A program made the position numbers and the translations under genes. From Albimonas pacifica (lineage in GTDB: Bacteria > Pseudomonadota > Alphaproteobacteria > Rhodobacterales > Rhodobacteraceae): a stretch of 64,000 nt of DNA. The notes under the pieces are model-generated. The model saw nothing but the letters and a program-made list of their open reading frames with translations, made no database searches and was not told where the DNA came from. Every line of letters begins with the position of its first letter. Position 1 is the stretch's first letter. Location of the stretch: positions 124,001 to 188,000 of the forward strand of contig NZ_FOQH01000006.1 in assembly GCF_900113695.1 (NCBI RefSeq), read 5' to 3'. Shown one piece after another: positions 51,934-60,800 of this stretch.

Positions 51934-52452
51934 TCAGACCCGCACGACCTCCTCCCAGCGGCAGATCTCGCCGGCCATGTTGCCGCGCGGACCGGTGACG
52001 AGGCGCACGCACAGCGCCTCGCCGGGCTGGAGATCCTGGAAGCCGTGACGGCGCAGGGTCTCCATGTGCACGAAGACGTCGGCGGGATCCCCGAACACGT
52101 TGAGGAACCCGAACCCCTTCTGCTTGTTGAACCATTTCACGCGGGCGGGAAGGAACTCCCCCTCCGCCTGCGCTTCGGCGGCGATCTCCGTCGGCCGCGC
52201 CTCCTTCGGCTCGTCCGTTACGGTCGCGGCTTCGCCCGCCGAGACGCTGATGACCTCCGTCGCCTGCAGTCCGCGGTCCCCCCTGACCACGGTCAGCGAC
52301 ACGGTCGCGCCCTCGTCGAGCGAAGACAGACCCGCAGCGCGGACGCAGGCGGCGTGCACCATGACGTCCGGACCGCCCTCGGACGGCACGACGAAGCCAT
52401 ATCCCTTCTCGGCGTCGTACCACTTGACCTTGCCGGTCACGAAGCGGGACAC
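51934..52452 (-). CDS. Cold-shock protein with two CSD domains
   Basis: RNA/single-strand DNA-binding protein of 172 residues from GTG 52452, chosen for GGGGAAG 8 bases upstream (a TTG 21 bases earlier is possible). First CSD: FVTGKVKWYDAEKGYGFVVP with DVMVHAACV. An acidic linker follows (EPKEARPTEIAAEAQAEGE). Second CSD: ARVKWFNKQKGFGFLNVF with DVFVHMETL. Both RNP1 and RNP2 motifs are intact. The two-domain form is common in Rhodobacterales. A roughly 60-base leader upstream is compatible with cold regulation. Confidence 0.94.
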   Translation of the reverse strand: MSRFVTGKVKWYDAEKGYGFVVPSEGGPDVMVHAACVRAAGLSSLDEGATVSLTVVRGDRGLQATEVISVSAGEAATVTDEPKEARPTEIAAEAQAEGEFLPARVKWFNKQKGFGFLNVFGDPADVFVHMETLRRHGFQDLQPGEALCVRLVTGPRGNMAGEICRWEEVVRV

Positions 52453-52515
52453 CTTGACGACTTCCCCAGTCAACTACCTAACCCCAGACTCTGAACGTGC
52501 CTTACTCGTCACGCC

Positions 52516-52545
52516 GATATACGTCATTCATGTGACGTGCCGCAA
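52516..52545 (-). promoter_or_regulatory. Putative promoter of the cold-shock gene with a dyad
   Basis: On the minus strand TTGCGG (52545-52540) and TATATC (52521-52516) are 18 bases apart. The perfect inverted repeat ACGTCA/TGACGT (52521-52526, 52533-52538) sits in the spacer and touches the -10. The divergent lipoprotein gene begins 60 bases to the right and may share control. Confidence 0.4.
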
Positions 52546-52604
52546 CAAAATGCGAGTCCGGCCGCTTCGGACCCATCGTCGCCCGTCCGAGATCGGAAAA
52601 AGCG

Positions 52605-53480
52605 TTGAAAATCCAGACGGTTAAAATTTTCGCCGGAATCGCCCTCCTCGCAGCGGGCGCGTGCAGCGTCGTTCATCCTGCCGACCGCCAGCCGAATCCC
52701 GGGCCGGTTTCGTTCAGATTCGCCGCCTTCGGCGCCGCCCCCCAGGCGCTGATCGCCCCCGACCGCGCCGCCGTCGCCGAGGTCGCCGACCGGGCCGCTC
52801 GAATCGCGACCCGCCCCCCCTCCGACATGGGCCCCCGCCCCCCGCGCCCGGCCGAGGCGGCGGCGCTGCCGCTGCTCTACGGCTCGCCCGAGGGGCGGCG
52901 GTTCCTGTCGCGTCCCGTCGGCGGCGGGAGCTCGCGCGCCTTCGCCCTGGGCGAGCCGGCGCAGAGCTGCCCCGCGCGGATCGAGGCGGCGGGCGCCGAC
53001 CCCCGGTCCGCGGCGCAGGCCGCGCTCGAGGCCTGCTTCGACGCGCTGGCCGCCGCCGGCGCGGGGGCGGATTGCGGCTGCCGGGCGGTGGCGCTGGACG
53101 ACGCCGCGCTCGCCCCGCCGGCGGTCTTCGACTATGCGCCCGGGGTCTCGGCGCGGCTGGTCTCGCCCGATCTCGACATCGACGTGGACCTCGCCGCCTC
53201 CGAATCCGCGGCCCCGGACGGGGAGCGTCTGCTGGCCCTCTATCCCTCGCCCGGCACGCCGGCGCTGATCCTGGTTGCGCCCGACGGCGGCGCGCGGATG
53301 CTGCTGCACGGGCGGGAGTGGACCGGCTCGCGCACCGTCGAGGGCCTGTCGCGCGGCCGCTTCCGCGAGCGCATCGCGCTGGTGCGCGACGACGGGGCGC
53401 GCGCGATCCTCTCGGTCGGCTGGGATCCCGTCGCCTACGCCGCCGAGCGCCGCCGCCTGACCCGCTGGACCGGGGCCTGA
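52605..53480 (+). CDS. Hypothetical lipoprotein
   Basis: 291 residues from TTG 52605 (GGAAAAAG 3 bases upstream). The N-terminus MKIQTVKIFAGIALLAAGACS is a lipoprotein signal with the lipidated Cys at residue 20. The remainder is Ala/Pro-rich with three Cys near 120-155 (SCPARIEAA, ACFDALAA, DCGCRAVAL) and a C-terminal beta-rich part. No family recognised. Divergent from the cold-shock gene; ends in a clear terminator. Confidence 0.7.
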   Translation: MKIQTVKIFAGIALLAAGACSVVHPADRQPNPGPVSFRFAAFGAAPQALIAPDRAAVAEVADRAARIATRPPSDMGPRPPRPAEAAALPLLYGSPEGRRFLSRPVGGGSSRAFALGEPAQSCPARIEAAGADPRSAAQAALEACFDALAAAGAGADCGCRAVALDDAALAPPAVFDYAPGVSARLVSPDLDIDVDLAASESAAPDGERLLALYPSPGTPALILVAPDGGARMLLHGREWTGSRTVEGLSRGRFRERIALVRDDGARAILSVGWDPVAYAAERRRLTRWTGA

Positions 53481-53488
53481 GCCGGCGA

Positions 53489-53523
53489 CGGCGGGGGCCC
53501 GCGCGGCCCCCGCCGGCCCTTTC
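53489..53523 (+). terminator. Terminator of the lipoprotein gene
   Basis: CGGCGGGGGCC (53489-53499) pairs perfectly with 53505-53515, loop CGCGC, followed by GCCCTTTC. Confidence 0.75.
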
Positions 53524-53573
53524 GCCCCCGCCGCTTTCGCCCTAGCCTCCGCGCGAACCTGAAGAGGCCGTCC

Positions 53574-55385
53574 ATGTTCCAGAGCTTCGAGACCCAGGGG
53601 AACCGCGCCGCGGGCCCCGCCCGGCTGGCCGCGCTGCGCGAGCGCATGGCCGCGCAGGGCGTGCACGGCTTCCTCGTCCCGCGCGGCGACGCCCATATGG
53701 GCGAGACCGTCGCCGCGCGCGACCAGCGCCTGTCCTGGCTGACGGGCTTCACCGGCTCGGCCGGGACCTGCGCCGTCCTCGTCGACCGCGCGGCGCTGTT
53801 CATCGACGGGCGCTACACGATCCAGGCCCGCGAGCAGGTCGACCCCGCGTTCGAGCGGGTCGCCATCGAGAAGACGCCCCTCTCGGCCTGGCTGAAGACC
53901 GCGCTGCGGCCCGGCCAGCGCCTCGCCTACGATCCCTGGCTGCATGGCCGCGAGCAGGTGGAGGCGCTGGAGCGCGCCTGCGCCGAGGCGGGGGCCGAGC
54001 TGGCGCCCACCGCCAACCTCGTCGACGCCGCCTGGCCCGACCAGCCGGGCCCCCCGATGGGGGCGCTGTCGGTGCACCCGGACGCGCTGGCGGGCGAGCC
54101 CTCGGCCGCCAAGCGGGCGCGGCTGGGGCGCGAGCTGGCCGAGGCCGCGCGCGACGCGGCCGTCCTGACGCTGCCCGACAGCCTGGCGTGGCTGCTCAAC
54201 GTGCGCGGCTCGGACGTGACTCGGATGCCGGCGCCCCACGCCTTCGGCCTGCTGCGCGCCGACGGGACCGCGACGCTGTTCGTGGCCGCCGCGAAGCTGA
54301 CCGATCCGGTGCGCCGGCACCTGGGCAACGCCGTCGAGATCGCCGCGCCCGAGGCGCTGGGGCCCGCGCTCGACGCGCTGGCGGGGCGCACGATCCTGCT
54401 CGACCGCGCCACCTGCCCGGTGTGGATCGCCCACCGGCTGGAGGCGGCGGGGGCGAGGATCGACTGGGGCCAGGACCCCTGCATCCTGCCCAAGGCGCGC
54501 AAGAACGCCGCCGAGCTCGCCGGCGCCCGCGCCGCCCACCTGCGCGACGGCGCGGCGCTGGTGCGCTTCCTGCGCTGGGTGGACGAGACCGCGCCGACCG
54601 GCGCGATGACCGAGATCGCGGCCGTCGAGAAGCTGGAATCCCTGCGCGCCGAGACCGGCGAGCTGCGCGACATCTCCTTCGACACGATCTGCGGCGCGGG
54701 GCCCAACGGGGCGATCGTGCATTACCGCGTCACCCGCGACACCGACCGCACCCTGGTCCCCGGCGAGCTGCTGCTGGTGGACTCGGGCGCCCAGTATCCC
54801 GACGGGACCACCGACGTGACCCGCACGATGGCGACCGGCCCCGCGCCGGAGGGCGCGGCCCGCGCCTTCACCCTGGTGCTCAAGGGCATGATCGCCATCG
54901 CCATGGCGCGCTGGCCCGCCGGTCTCGCCGGGCGCGACATCGACGCGCTGGCCCGCCAGGCGCTGTGGAAGGGCGGGCTCGATTACGACCACGGCACCGG
55001 CCACGGGGTCGGCGCCTACCTGGGCGTGCACGAGGGGCCGGCCTCGATCTCGCGCCGGGGCCTGGTTCCGCTGGAGCCGGGCATGATCCTCTCGGACGAG
55101 CCCGGCTGCTACCGCGAGGGCGAATGGGGGATCCGGCTGGAGATCCTGGTCGCCGTCACGCCGCCCGCCGTGCCGGAGGGCGGCGAGCGGGAGATGCTGG
55201 GCTTCGAGACCCTGACGCTGGCCCCTCTCGACCGCCGCCTGATCGTCCCTGCGCTGCTGGACCCGCCGGAGCGGGCCTGGCTCGACGCCTACCACGCCCG
55301 GGTGGCGGAGGCGCTGACGCCCCTGCTGCCCGATCCCGCCGACCGAGACTGGCTGGCCGCGGCCTGCGCGCCGCTCGCCGATTGA
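53574..55385 (+). CDS. Xaa-Pro aminopeptidase (M24B, three-domain type)
   Basis: Metallopeptidase removing N-terminal residues before proline. 603 residues, matching the long cytosolic type with two creatinase-like N-terminal domains. Metal ligands: two Asp in LLVDSGAQYPDGTTDVTRT, His in HGTGHGVGAYLGVHEGP, Glu in LSDEPGCYREG and Glu in IRLEILVAV. Followed after 11 bases by a DUF427 gene, so an operon is likely. Confidence 0.96.
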   Translation: MFQSFETQGNRAAGPARLAALRERMAAQGVHGFLVPRGDAHMGETVAARDQRLSWLTGFTGSAGTCAVLVDRAALFIDGRYTIQAREQVDPAFERVAIEKTPLSAWLKTALRPGQRLAYDPWLHGREQVEALERACAEAGAELAPTANLVDAAWPDQPGPPMGALSVHPDALAGEPSAAKRARLGRELAEAARDAAVLTLPDSLAWLLNVRGSDVTRMPAPHAFGLLRADGTATLFVAAAKLTDPVRRHLGNAVEIAAPEALGPALDALAGRTILLDRATCPVWIAHRLEAAGARIDWGQDPCILPKARKNAAELAGARAAHLRDGAALVRFLRWVDETAPTGAMTEIAAVEKLESLRAETGELRDISFDTICGAGPNGAIVHYRVTRDTDRTLVPGELLLVDSGAQYPDGTTDVTRTMATGPAPEGAARAFTLVLKGMIAIAMARWPAGLAGRDIDALARQALWKGGLDYDHGTGHGVGAYLGVHEGPASISRRGLVPLEPGMILSDEPGCYREGEWGIRLEILVAVTPPAVPEGGEREMLGFETLTLAPLDRRLIVPALLDPPERAWLDAYHARVAEALTPLLPDPADRDWLAAACAPLAD

Positions 55386-55396
55386 GGGAGAGACCC

Positions 55397-55768
55397 ATGC
55401 CCCACCCCGAGTCCGCCCCCGGCGCCGCCCCCCTCGCCACGATCCGCCCGGCCGAGGGGGTGCGCGTGGTCCGCGCCGCCGACGCGGTGATCGCCGAGAG
55501 CGCCCATGCGCTGGAATCGCGCCTGGGCGCCGACGACGCGCCGATGGTCTGGCTGCCCCGCGCCGAGGCCGGCGAGCCGTTCCTGGAGCGCACCGAGGCG
55601 ACTTTCGAGCTGCCGGGCCTGGGCCGGGCGCGGCTTCTGGACGTGATCGGCGTCAGCGCGGCCCTGCGCGCCGCGGCCTGGATCCTCGAGAGCCCCGCCG
55701 CCGGCGCCGAGGCGCTGGCCGGCCACATCGCCTTCGACCCCGAGCAGGTGACGCTCGAGCGTCTCTGA
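55397..55768 (+). CDS. DUF427 domain protein
   Basis: 123 residues from ATG 55397 (GAGGGAGAG upstream). VRVVRAADAVIAES, MVWLPRAEAGEPFLERTE and AGHIAFDPEQVTLE match the small beta-barrel DUF427, though the usual Cys of the TTCPYKG motif is replaced (ATFELPG). Function unknown. Co-transcribed with the aminopeptidase by spacing. Confidence 0.8.
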   Translation: MPHPESAPGAAPLATIRPAEGVRVVRAADAVIAESAHALESRLGADDAPMVWLPRAEAGEPFLERTEATFELPGLGRARLLDVIGVSAALRAAAWILESPAAGAEALAGHIAFDPEQVTLERL

Positions 55769-55847
55769 CCCCGCTCGCGCCCCCGCTTCCGCGCCGCCGA
55801 CCGGGGCGGCTTGCCCCTGCCTCGGCGGCGGGGTATCGGGGGCCGGT

Positions 55848-55924
55848 CGGGGCGTAGCGCAGCCTGGTAGCGCGCCGGTTTTGGGTACCGGAGGCCGCGA
55901 GTTCGAATCTCGCCGCCCCGACCA
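55848..55924 (+). tRNA. tRNA-Pro (anticodon TGG)
   Basis: 77 bases with encoded CCA. Acceptor CGGGGCG pairs with CGCCCCG; anticodon stem CCGGT/ACCGG around TTTGGGT gives anticodon TGG; T-arm GCGAGTTCGAATCTCGC. Confidence 0.97.
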
Positions 55925-56033
55925 GCCGGTCCCCCCTGTCCGCGCCCCGCCGGCGGCGATCCGCGGGGCAGGGGGCTCGCCCCCCGGCCTGCGCGCGTGC
56001 ATGATGGCCTTCCTCCCCGCGGGACAGGCGCCC

Positions 56034-57038
56034 ATGCACGACCCTCCCTACCCCGAAGATCCCTGGCTCGAGCGCTTCACCGGCGTCGCCGCCCTGCGCG
56101 CGGCGCTGGCGCTGGGCTGGCTGGACCGGCTCGCCGCCGCCCCGGCGGAGGCCGCCGCGCTCGCCGCCGAAGGGCCGGCGGCGGCGGAGCTGCTCGACCT
56201 GCTCGCGGCCGAGGGCGTGATCGCGCGCGACGGCGCGCGCGTCGCCCTCGCCCCCCGCTTCGCGCCGGTCTACGCGGCGCGGGGGCGGGCGTTGCGGGCG
56301 CGGCTCGATTTCCTCGCCCGCGCCGCCGCCGACCTGCTGGCGGACCCGGCGGCGGTCTTCGCCGACCTGCCGCGGCACATGGCGCGCTCGGAGACCTTCC
56401 GCCTCTACCGCTACGACCTCGCCCAGGCCGACGACGCCGCCGGGCGCGAGGCCGCCCGCCCCTGGGTCGAGCATGTCTGCGCCCTGACCGAGGCCGAGGC
56501 CCCGCGCCTGGTCCCCGCCCTGCCGCTGCCCGAGCGCGGCCGCCTGCTGGAGATCGGCGGCAACGCCGGCGAGATGGCGCTGGCGATCCTCGCCGCCCGT
56601 CCCGGGCTGAGCGCCGCCGTGCTCGACCTGCCCGCCGTCTGCGCCCTGGGGCGGGAGCGCTGCGCCGGCCGGCCGGGGGCCGAGCGGCTGCGCTTCCTCG
56701 CCGGCGACGCCCGCCGCGATGCCTGGCCCGCGCCCGCCGACGCGGTGCTGTTCAAGTCGGTCCTGCACGACTGGCCGCCCGAGGAGGCCGAGGCGCTGCT
56801 CGCCCGCGCCCGCGCCGCGGCCGCCCCCGGCGCCCCGGTGATCGTGACCGAGCGCGGCCCGATCGAGACCGCGGCCCCCGCGCCCTTCCACCTCGCGGCC
56901 GAGCTGGTCTTCGCCCCCTTCTTCCGTCCGCCCGAGGCCTACGCCGCGATGATGGCCCGCGTGGGCCTGGTCCCCGGGCCGCCGCGGCGCGCCCACCCCT
57001 CGCTGCCCTTCTTCGTGATCGCGGGGCGGGCGCCGTGA
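56034..57038 (+). CDS. Class I O-methyltransferase (CrtF/ASMT-like)
   Basis: SAM-dependent methyltransferase, 334 residues from ATG 56034 (ATG 56001 and 56004 are in-frame alternatives). The N-terminal winged-helix dimerisation part is Ala-rich. Motif I is GRLLEIGGNAGEMALAILAARPGLSAAVLDLPAVC; the catalytic-domain signature is AVLFKSVLHDWPPEEAEALL, followed by VIVTERGPI. The methyl acceptor is unknown; relatives act on carotenoids and small phenols. It overlaps the next gene as GTGA. Confidence 0.88.
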   Translation: MHDPPYPEDPWLERFTGVAALRAALALGWLDRLAAAPAEAAALAAEGPAAAELLDLLAAEGVIARDGARVALAPRFAPVYAARGRALRARLDFLARAAADLLADPAAVFADLPRHMARSETFRLYRYDLAQADDAAGREAARPWVEHVCALTEAEAPRLVPALPLPERGRLLEIGGNAGEMALAILAARPGLSAAVLDLPAVCALGRERCAGRPGAERLRFLAGDARRDAWPAPADAVLFKSVLHDWPPEEAEALLARARAAAAPGAPVIVTERGPIETAAPAPFHLAAELVFAPFFRPPEAYAAMMARVGLVPGPPRRAHPSLPFFVIAGRAP

Positions 57039-57577
57039 GCGGGCCGGTGATCGCGATCTGCGGGCCGCCGGGGGCGGGCAAGTCGACGCTCGCCGCGCGG
57101 CTGGCCGCGCGGATGCCGGGGGCCGCCCGGCTCGACTGGGACGATCACGAGACCTTCACCCACCAGCCCCCCGAGGCGGTGGAGGCCTGGCTCGCCCGCG
57201 GCGCCGACCCGGCCGAGATCGCGGTTCCCGGCCTCGCCGAGGCGATCCGCGCCGCCGCCGCCCGCGGGCCGGTGCTGCTCGAGACGCCCTTCGGCCGCGC
57301 CCACCCCGGGACCGGCGCCCTGATCGACCGCATGGCCTGGATCGAGATCCCCGCGGATCTCGCGCTGGCGCGCAAGCTGTCGGCCCTCGCCGTTCATCCG
57401 GGGATGCCCGCGGCCTGGCTGCAGGGCTGGCTCGCGGCCTATGCCCGGATCGTCCGTCCGGCCCTGAAACGCCAGGCGGAACAGGTGCGTCCGCTCGCGG
57501 ACCTGACGATCGACGGCGAATCGTCGCCCGGCGTTCAGGCGGATCTGGTTCAGGCCGCGTTCACATCCGGCGGTTGA
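57035..57577 (+). CDS. P-loop nucleotide kinase-like protein
   Basis: 180 residues from GTG 57035, which overlaps the methyltransferase stop. Walker A ICGPPGAGKSTLAARL (near 8-23). A Walker-B-like strand is ARGPVLLETPFGRAHP. It resembles small AAA_33-type kinases that phosphorylate small molecules; no lid or base-binding signature is clear. Coupling suggests a shared pathway with the methyltransferase. Confidence 0.75.
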   Translation: MSGPVIAICGPPGAGKSTLAARLAARMPGAARLDWDDHETFTHQPPEAVEAWLARGADPAEIAVPGLAEAIRAAAARGPVLLETPFGRAHPGTGALIDRMAWIEIPADLALARKLSALAVHPGMPAAWLQGWLAAYARIVRPALKRQAEQVRPLADLTIDGESSPGVQADLVQAAFTSGG

Positions 57578-57761
57578 GCCGTATCGGATCGTTGCGGTTT
57601 TCCAACCATTCCTCCACGGCTTCCAATGAATTCCAAAATTCGGGTCCGTCTCTGCCGAAAAGAGGCTGAATTTTGTCTTGCCCCGGGGGAAACGCGACAT
57701 GAATATGGCGCTCCCCAACCTCCGGTCGCAGGGAGGCGGGGGTGTAAGGCGTTGATCGCAC
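57561..57761 (-). CDS. Possible small protein in an AT-richer patch
   Basis: 66 residues from GTG 57761, ending inside the 3' end of the P-loop gene. Composition is protein-like (HIHVAFPPGQDKIQPLFGRDGPEFW, SLEAVEEWLENRND) and its codons are AT-richer than any neighbour. No family recognised and no strong ribosome-binding site. It could be a remnant of a longer gene. Confidence 0.35.
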   Translation of the reverse strand: MRSTPYTPASLRPEVGERHIHVAFPPGQDKIQPLFGRDGPEFWNSLEAVEEWLENRNDPIRLNRRM

Positions 57762-57780
57762 ATGAATTCAACATGAATTC
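57760..57780 (+). promoter_or_regulatory. Direct repeat upstream of the giant surface protein
   Basis: ACATGAATTC occurs twice, at 57760-57769 and 57771-57780, an 11-base period or about one helical turn. It lies 32 bases before the start codon at 57813 in an otherwise AT-richer stretch (57590-57790). A regulator-binding site is a guess. Confidence 0.35.
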
Positions 57781-57812
57781 GATGCGAGGCGTTCAGGGGG
57801 AGGATCGGGTTC

Positions 57813-60800
57813 ATGTCGTCGCCGTTCAAGCCGCAGGAAGCTGGCTCGCTTCCCCGTCTGCCCATCAACCGGGGGGTGAGGGCGAGGCTCCGCCGACGCG
57901 ACCCGCGACGCTTCCGACGCCTTGAAGAAGCCGCCCGACGGCTGACGCTGGACCCGCTGGAGCCGCGCATCCTGCTCAACGCGGACGTGTTGGCGCTGGA
58001 CGTGGGCGCGCTGTTCCCGGACCGCCGCGAGGCGGACCTGCTGATCCGGATGCACGAGGAAGCGCAGGGCGAAGGCGATGCGGCCGCCGTCGTCCAGCGG
58101 GTCGAGGTCCTGGACCGCGACGGCGGCGCGCTGCTCGCCTTCGGCGACCTGGCGGAGATCACGTCGGTGTCGATCCTGGGCGGGGACGGGGACGAGTCCG
58201 TCTTCATCGACGCCCTCTCCTTCGGCGACGCGGGCGTGCCGGAGCTGAGCTTCGACGGCGGCGCGGGCGCCGACCTGCTGGGCTTCGCCACGGCCGACGA
58301 CATGCTGTGGACCGTCGACCAGCTCGGCGGCGGCTCCGCCGCGGGCGGGCGCGTCAGCTTCACGGGGGTGGAGCGGCTGGAGGGCGCGGCCGGCAACCGC
58401 GACGAGTTCGTGCTGGTCGACGCCGCCACCGTCTCCGGCGGAATCGAGGGCGGCGACGGCGGCTTCGACACGCTGACCTTCGACGGCGAGATCGGCGCCC
58501 TGCGCTACGACGTCGACGGGCCGCAGTCGGGCGTGATCTGGCGCGGCGCCACCGGGCTCGCCTTCTCGGGCTTCGAGCCGATCATCATCACCGACACGGT
58601 GGCCGACGTCGAAGTCTACCTCAGCAACGACGCCGATCCCGACGCCACGCTGAGCTGGGACGGGTCCGAGTTCACGCTCGACGGCTCCAGCTTCGAGATG
58701 ATGACCTTCGACGTCACCGACTCGATCACCATCCGCGGCGGCACGGGCTTCGATTCCATCGAGATCCTGAGCTTCAACCCGAACTACACCGGCTCGTTGC
58801 TGGTGGAGGCGGAGTCGATCCTGGTCGACGCGGCCGCGAACCTGGGCGCCAACGGCGCGATGAGCTTCGTGACGCTGAGCGCGGTCGACACGGCCACGGC
58901 CGCCTCCGGCGCGCCGCTCTCGTCGGGGGCCTCGGCCTCCGCGACGGCCTCGGTGGTGGTGCTGGGCGACATCCACGCCTCGGGCGCGGTGACGCTGAAC
59001 GCGTCGGCGAGCGCGACGGCGGGGATCCTGAACTCGCTGTCGCCCGCGCAGACGGTCTCCTCGACCACCTCGGCGACGGTGCAGGTGGGCGCGGGCTCGA
59101 CGATCCGGGCCGGCTCGCTCAGCCTCTCGGCCACGACGACGAACACGGTGACGGCGGGCGCGACGCTGAGCCTGGGCGGGGCGACGGGCGAGGTCGTGGC
59201 CGACACGCGGGCCGAGGTGCTCGGCGGCGCCGCGCTCGACGTGACGGGCGCCGTCTCGGTCACGGCGTCGAACGAGACCACGGTGGACGTGACGGTGACG
59301 GCGGGCGCGCTGTCGGACGTCACCGGCTTCGACGTGCTCTTCGCCGCCATCGACATGGACCGGCGCACGGTGGCGCGGGTCGGCGACGCCTCGGCCGACG
59401 TGGTGGTCGGCGGCCCCGGCGCGGCGCTGGGCGGCGGGCTTACGATCTCGGCGACCAACAGCGGCACGCTCGGGGCGACGGTCGTCTCGAACTTCGTGGG
59501 CGTGACCTCGATCACCGTGACCGACGACGCGGCCATCGCCCGGCTGGTGCGGGCCGACGTCGACATGTCCTCGGTCACGCTGATCGCGGCCAACGCCACC
59601 CAGTTCTACAGCGAATCCAAGATCGCCAGCAACGACGTGGCCGGCGAGACGCGGGCCCGGATCGTGAATTCGGACGTGGTCTCGGGCGCCGGCGTCTCGG
59701 CGACGGCGACGGATTCCGCGAGCTTCTTCGCCACCTCGGCCGGGCTCGAGGAGGACGTCGACACCATCCTCGACACCGTGTTCGAGGTCGTGGTCGGCTT
59801 CCCCGACATCACCTTCGAGGTCGCCGCCTCGATCAACGAGATCGCCCGCGACGTCGAGGCCTCGGTCTCCGGCTCCGAGGTGCTGGCCCAGGACGGCTCG
59901 GTTGAGATCGAGGCCTCCAACGACATGATGCTCGTCGCCGTCACCGAGGTGCTGGCGATCTCCAACAACTCCGACGTCGACCTGACCGCGCCCAACATCG
60001 GGCTCGCCTTCGGGGGCGTGCTGGCCTCGAACGAGATGCGCGGCGACGTGGTGGCGTTCATCGCCGCCTCCGGCGTGCGGGCGCTGGGGACCGGCGCCGA
60101 CGTGCGGGTCAAGGCGACCAACTCCCAGCTGATCGCCGCGCGCACCGAGGCGACGCAGAAGGCGATCGGCGGCTCCAACGTGGCGGGCGGCATCGCGGTG
60201 GCGGTGAACGTGCTGGGCCGCGACGTGACCAACATCGCCGGGCAGGCGGTGGACTTCTTCTTCGGCACCGACCTCGGCCTCTCGGGCGACCCGACCGCGA
60301 CGCGCGCCTATATCGAGGACTCCGACGTCGAGGCCGCCCGCCATGTGACGGTCGCGGCCACCTCGGAGATGCTGATCGACGCGGTGACCTCGAACGCCGC
60401 CGAGTCCAGCGCCGGCGGCACGGACGGCGACTACCTCTACGGCGCGCAGGGCATGGGCGCGAGCGCGGTGATCGCGTTCAACGTGCTCGAGGCGCAGACC
60501 GAGGCCTATGTCGAGGACGCGCGGACCGCCGCGGTCGACCTCGACGACGACGGAACCACCGGGATCCGCGCCGGGCGCGACCTGTCGATCGCCGCCGAGG
60601 ACCTCTCGAAGATCCTGTCCGAGGTGACGCTGGTGGCGAGCTCGGCCACCTCCTCGGACGGCGGGCTGACGCAGATCAACGAGACGCTGGGCCTGTTCCT
60701 GCCCAGCGACTTCGTGGTCGCGGGCGACGGGGCGCCGGACACGTTCGGCGGCGGCGGGACCGCGGACGTGACCTCGGTCGACCTCGAATACGGCGACCGG

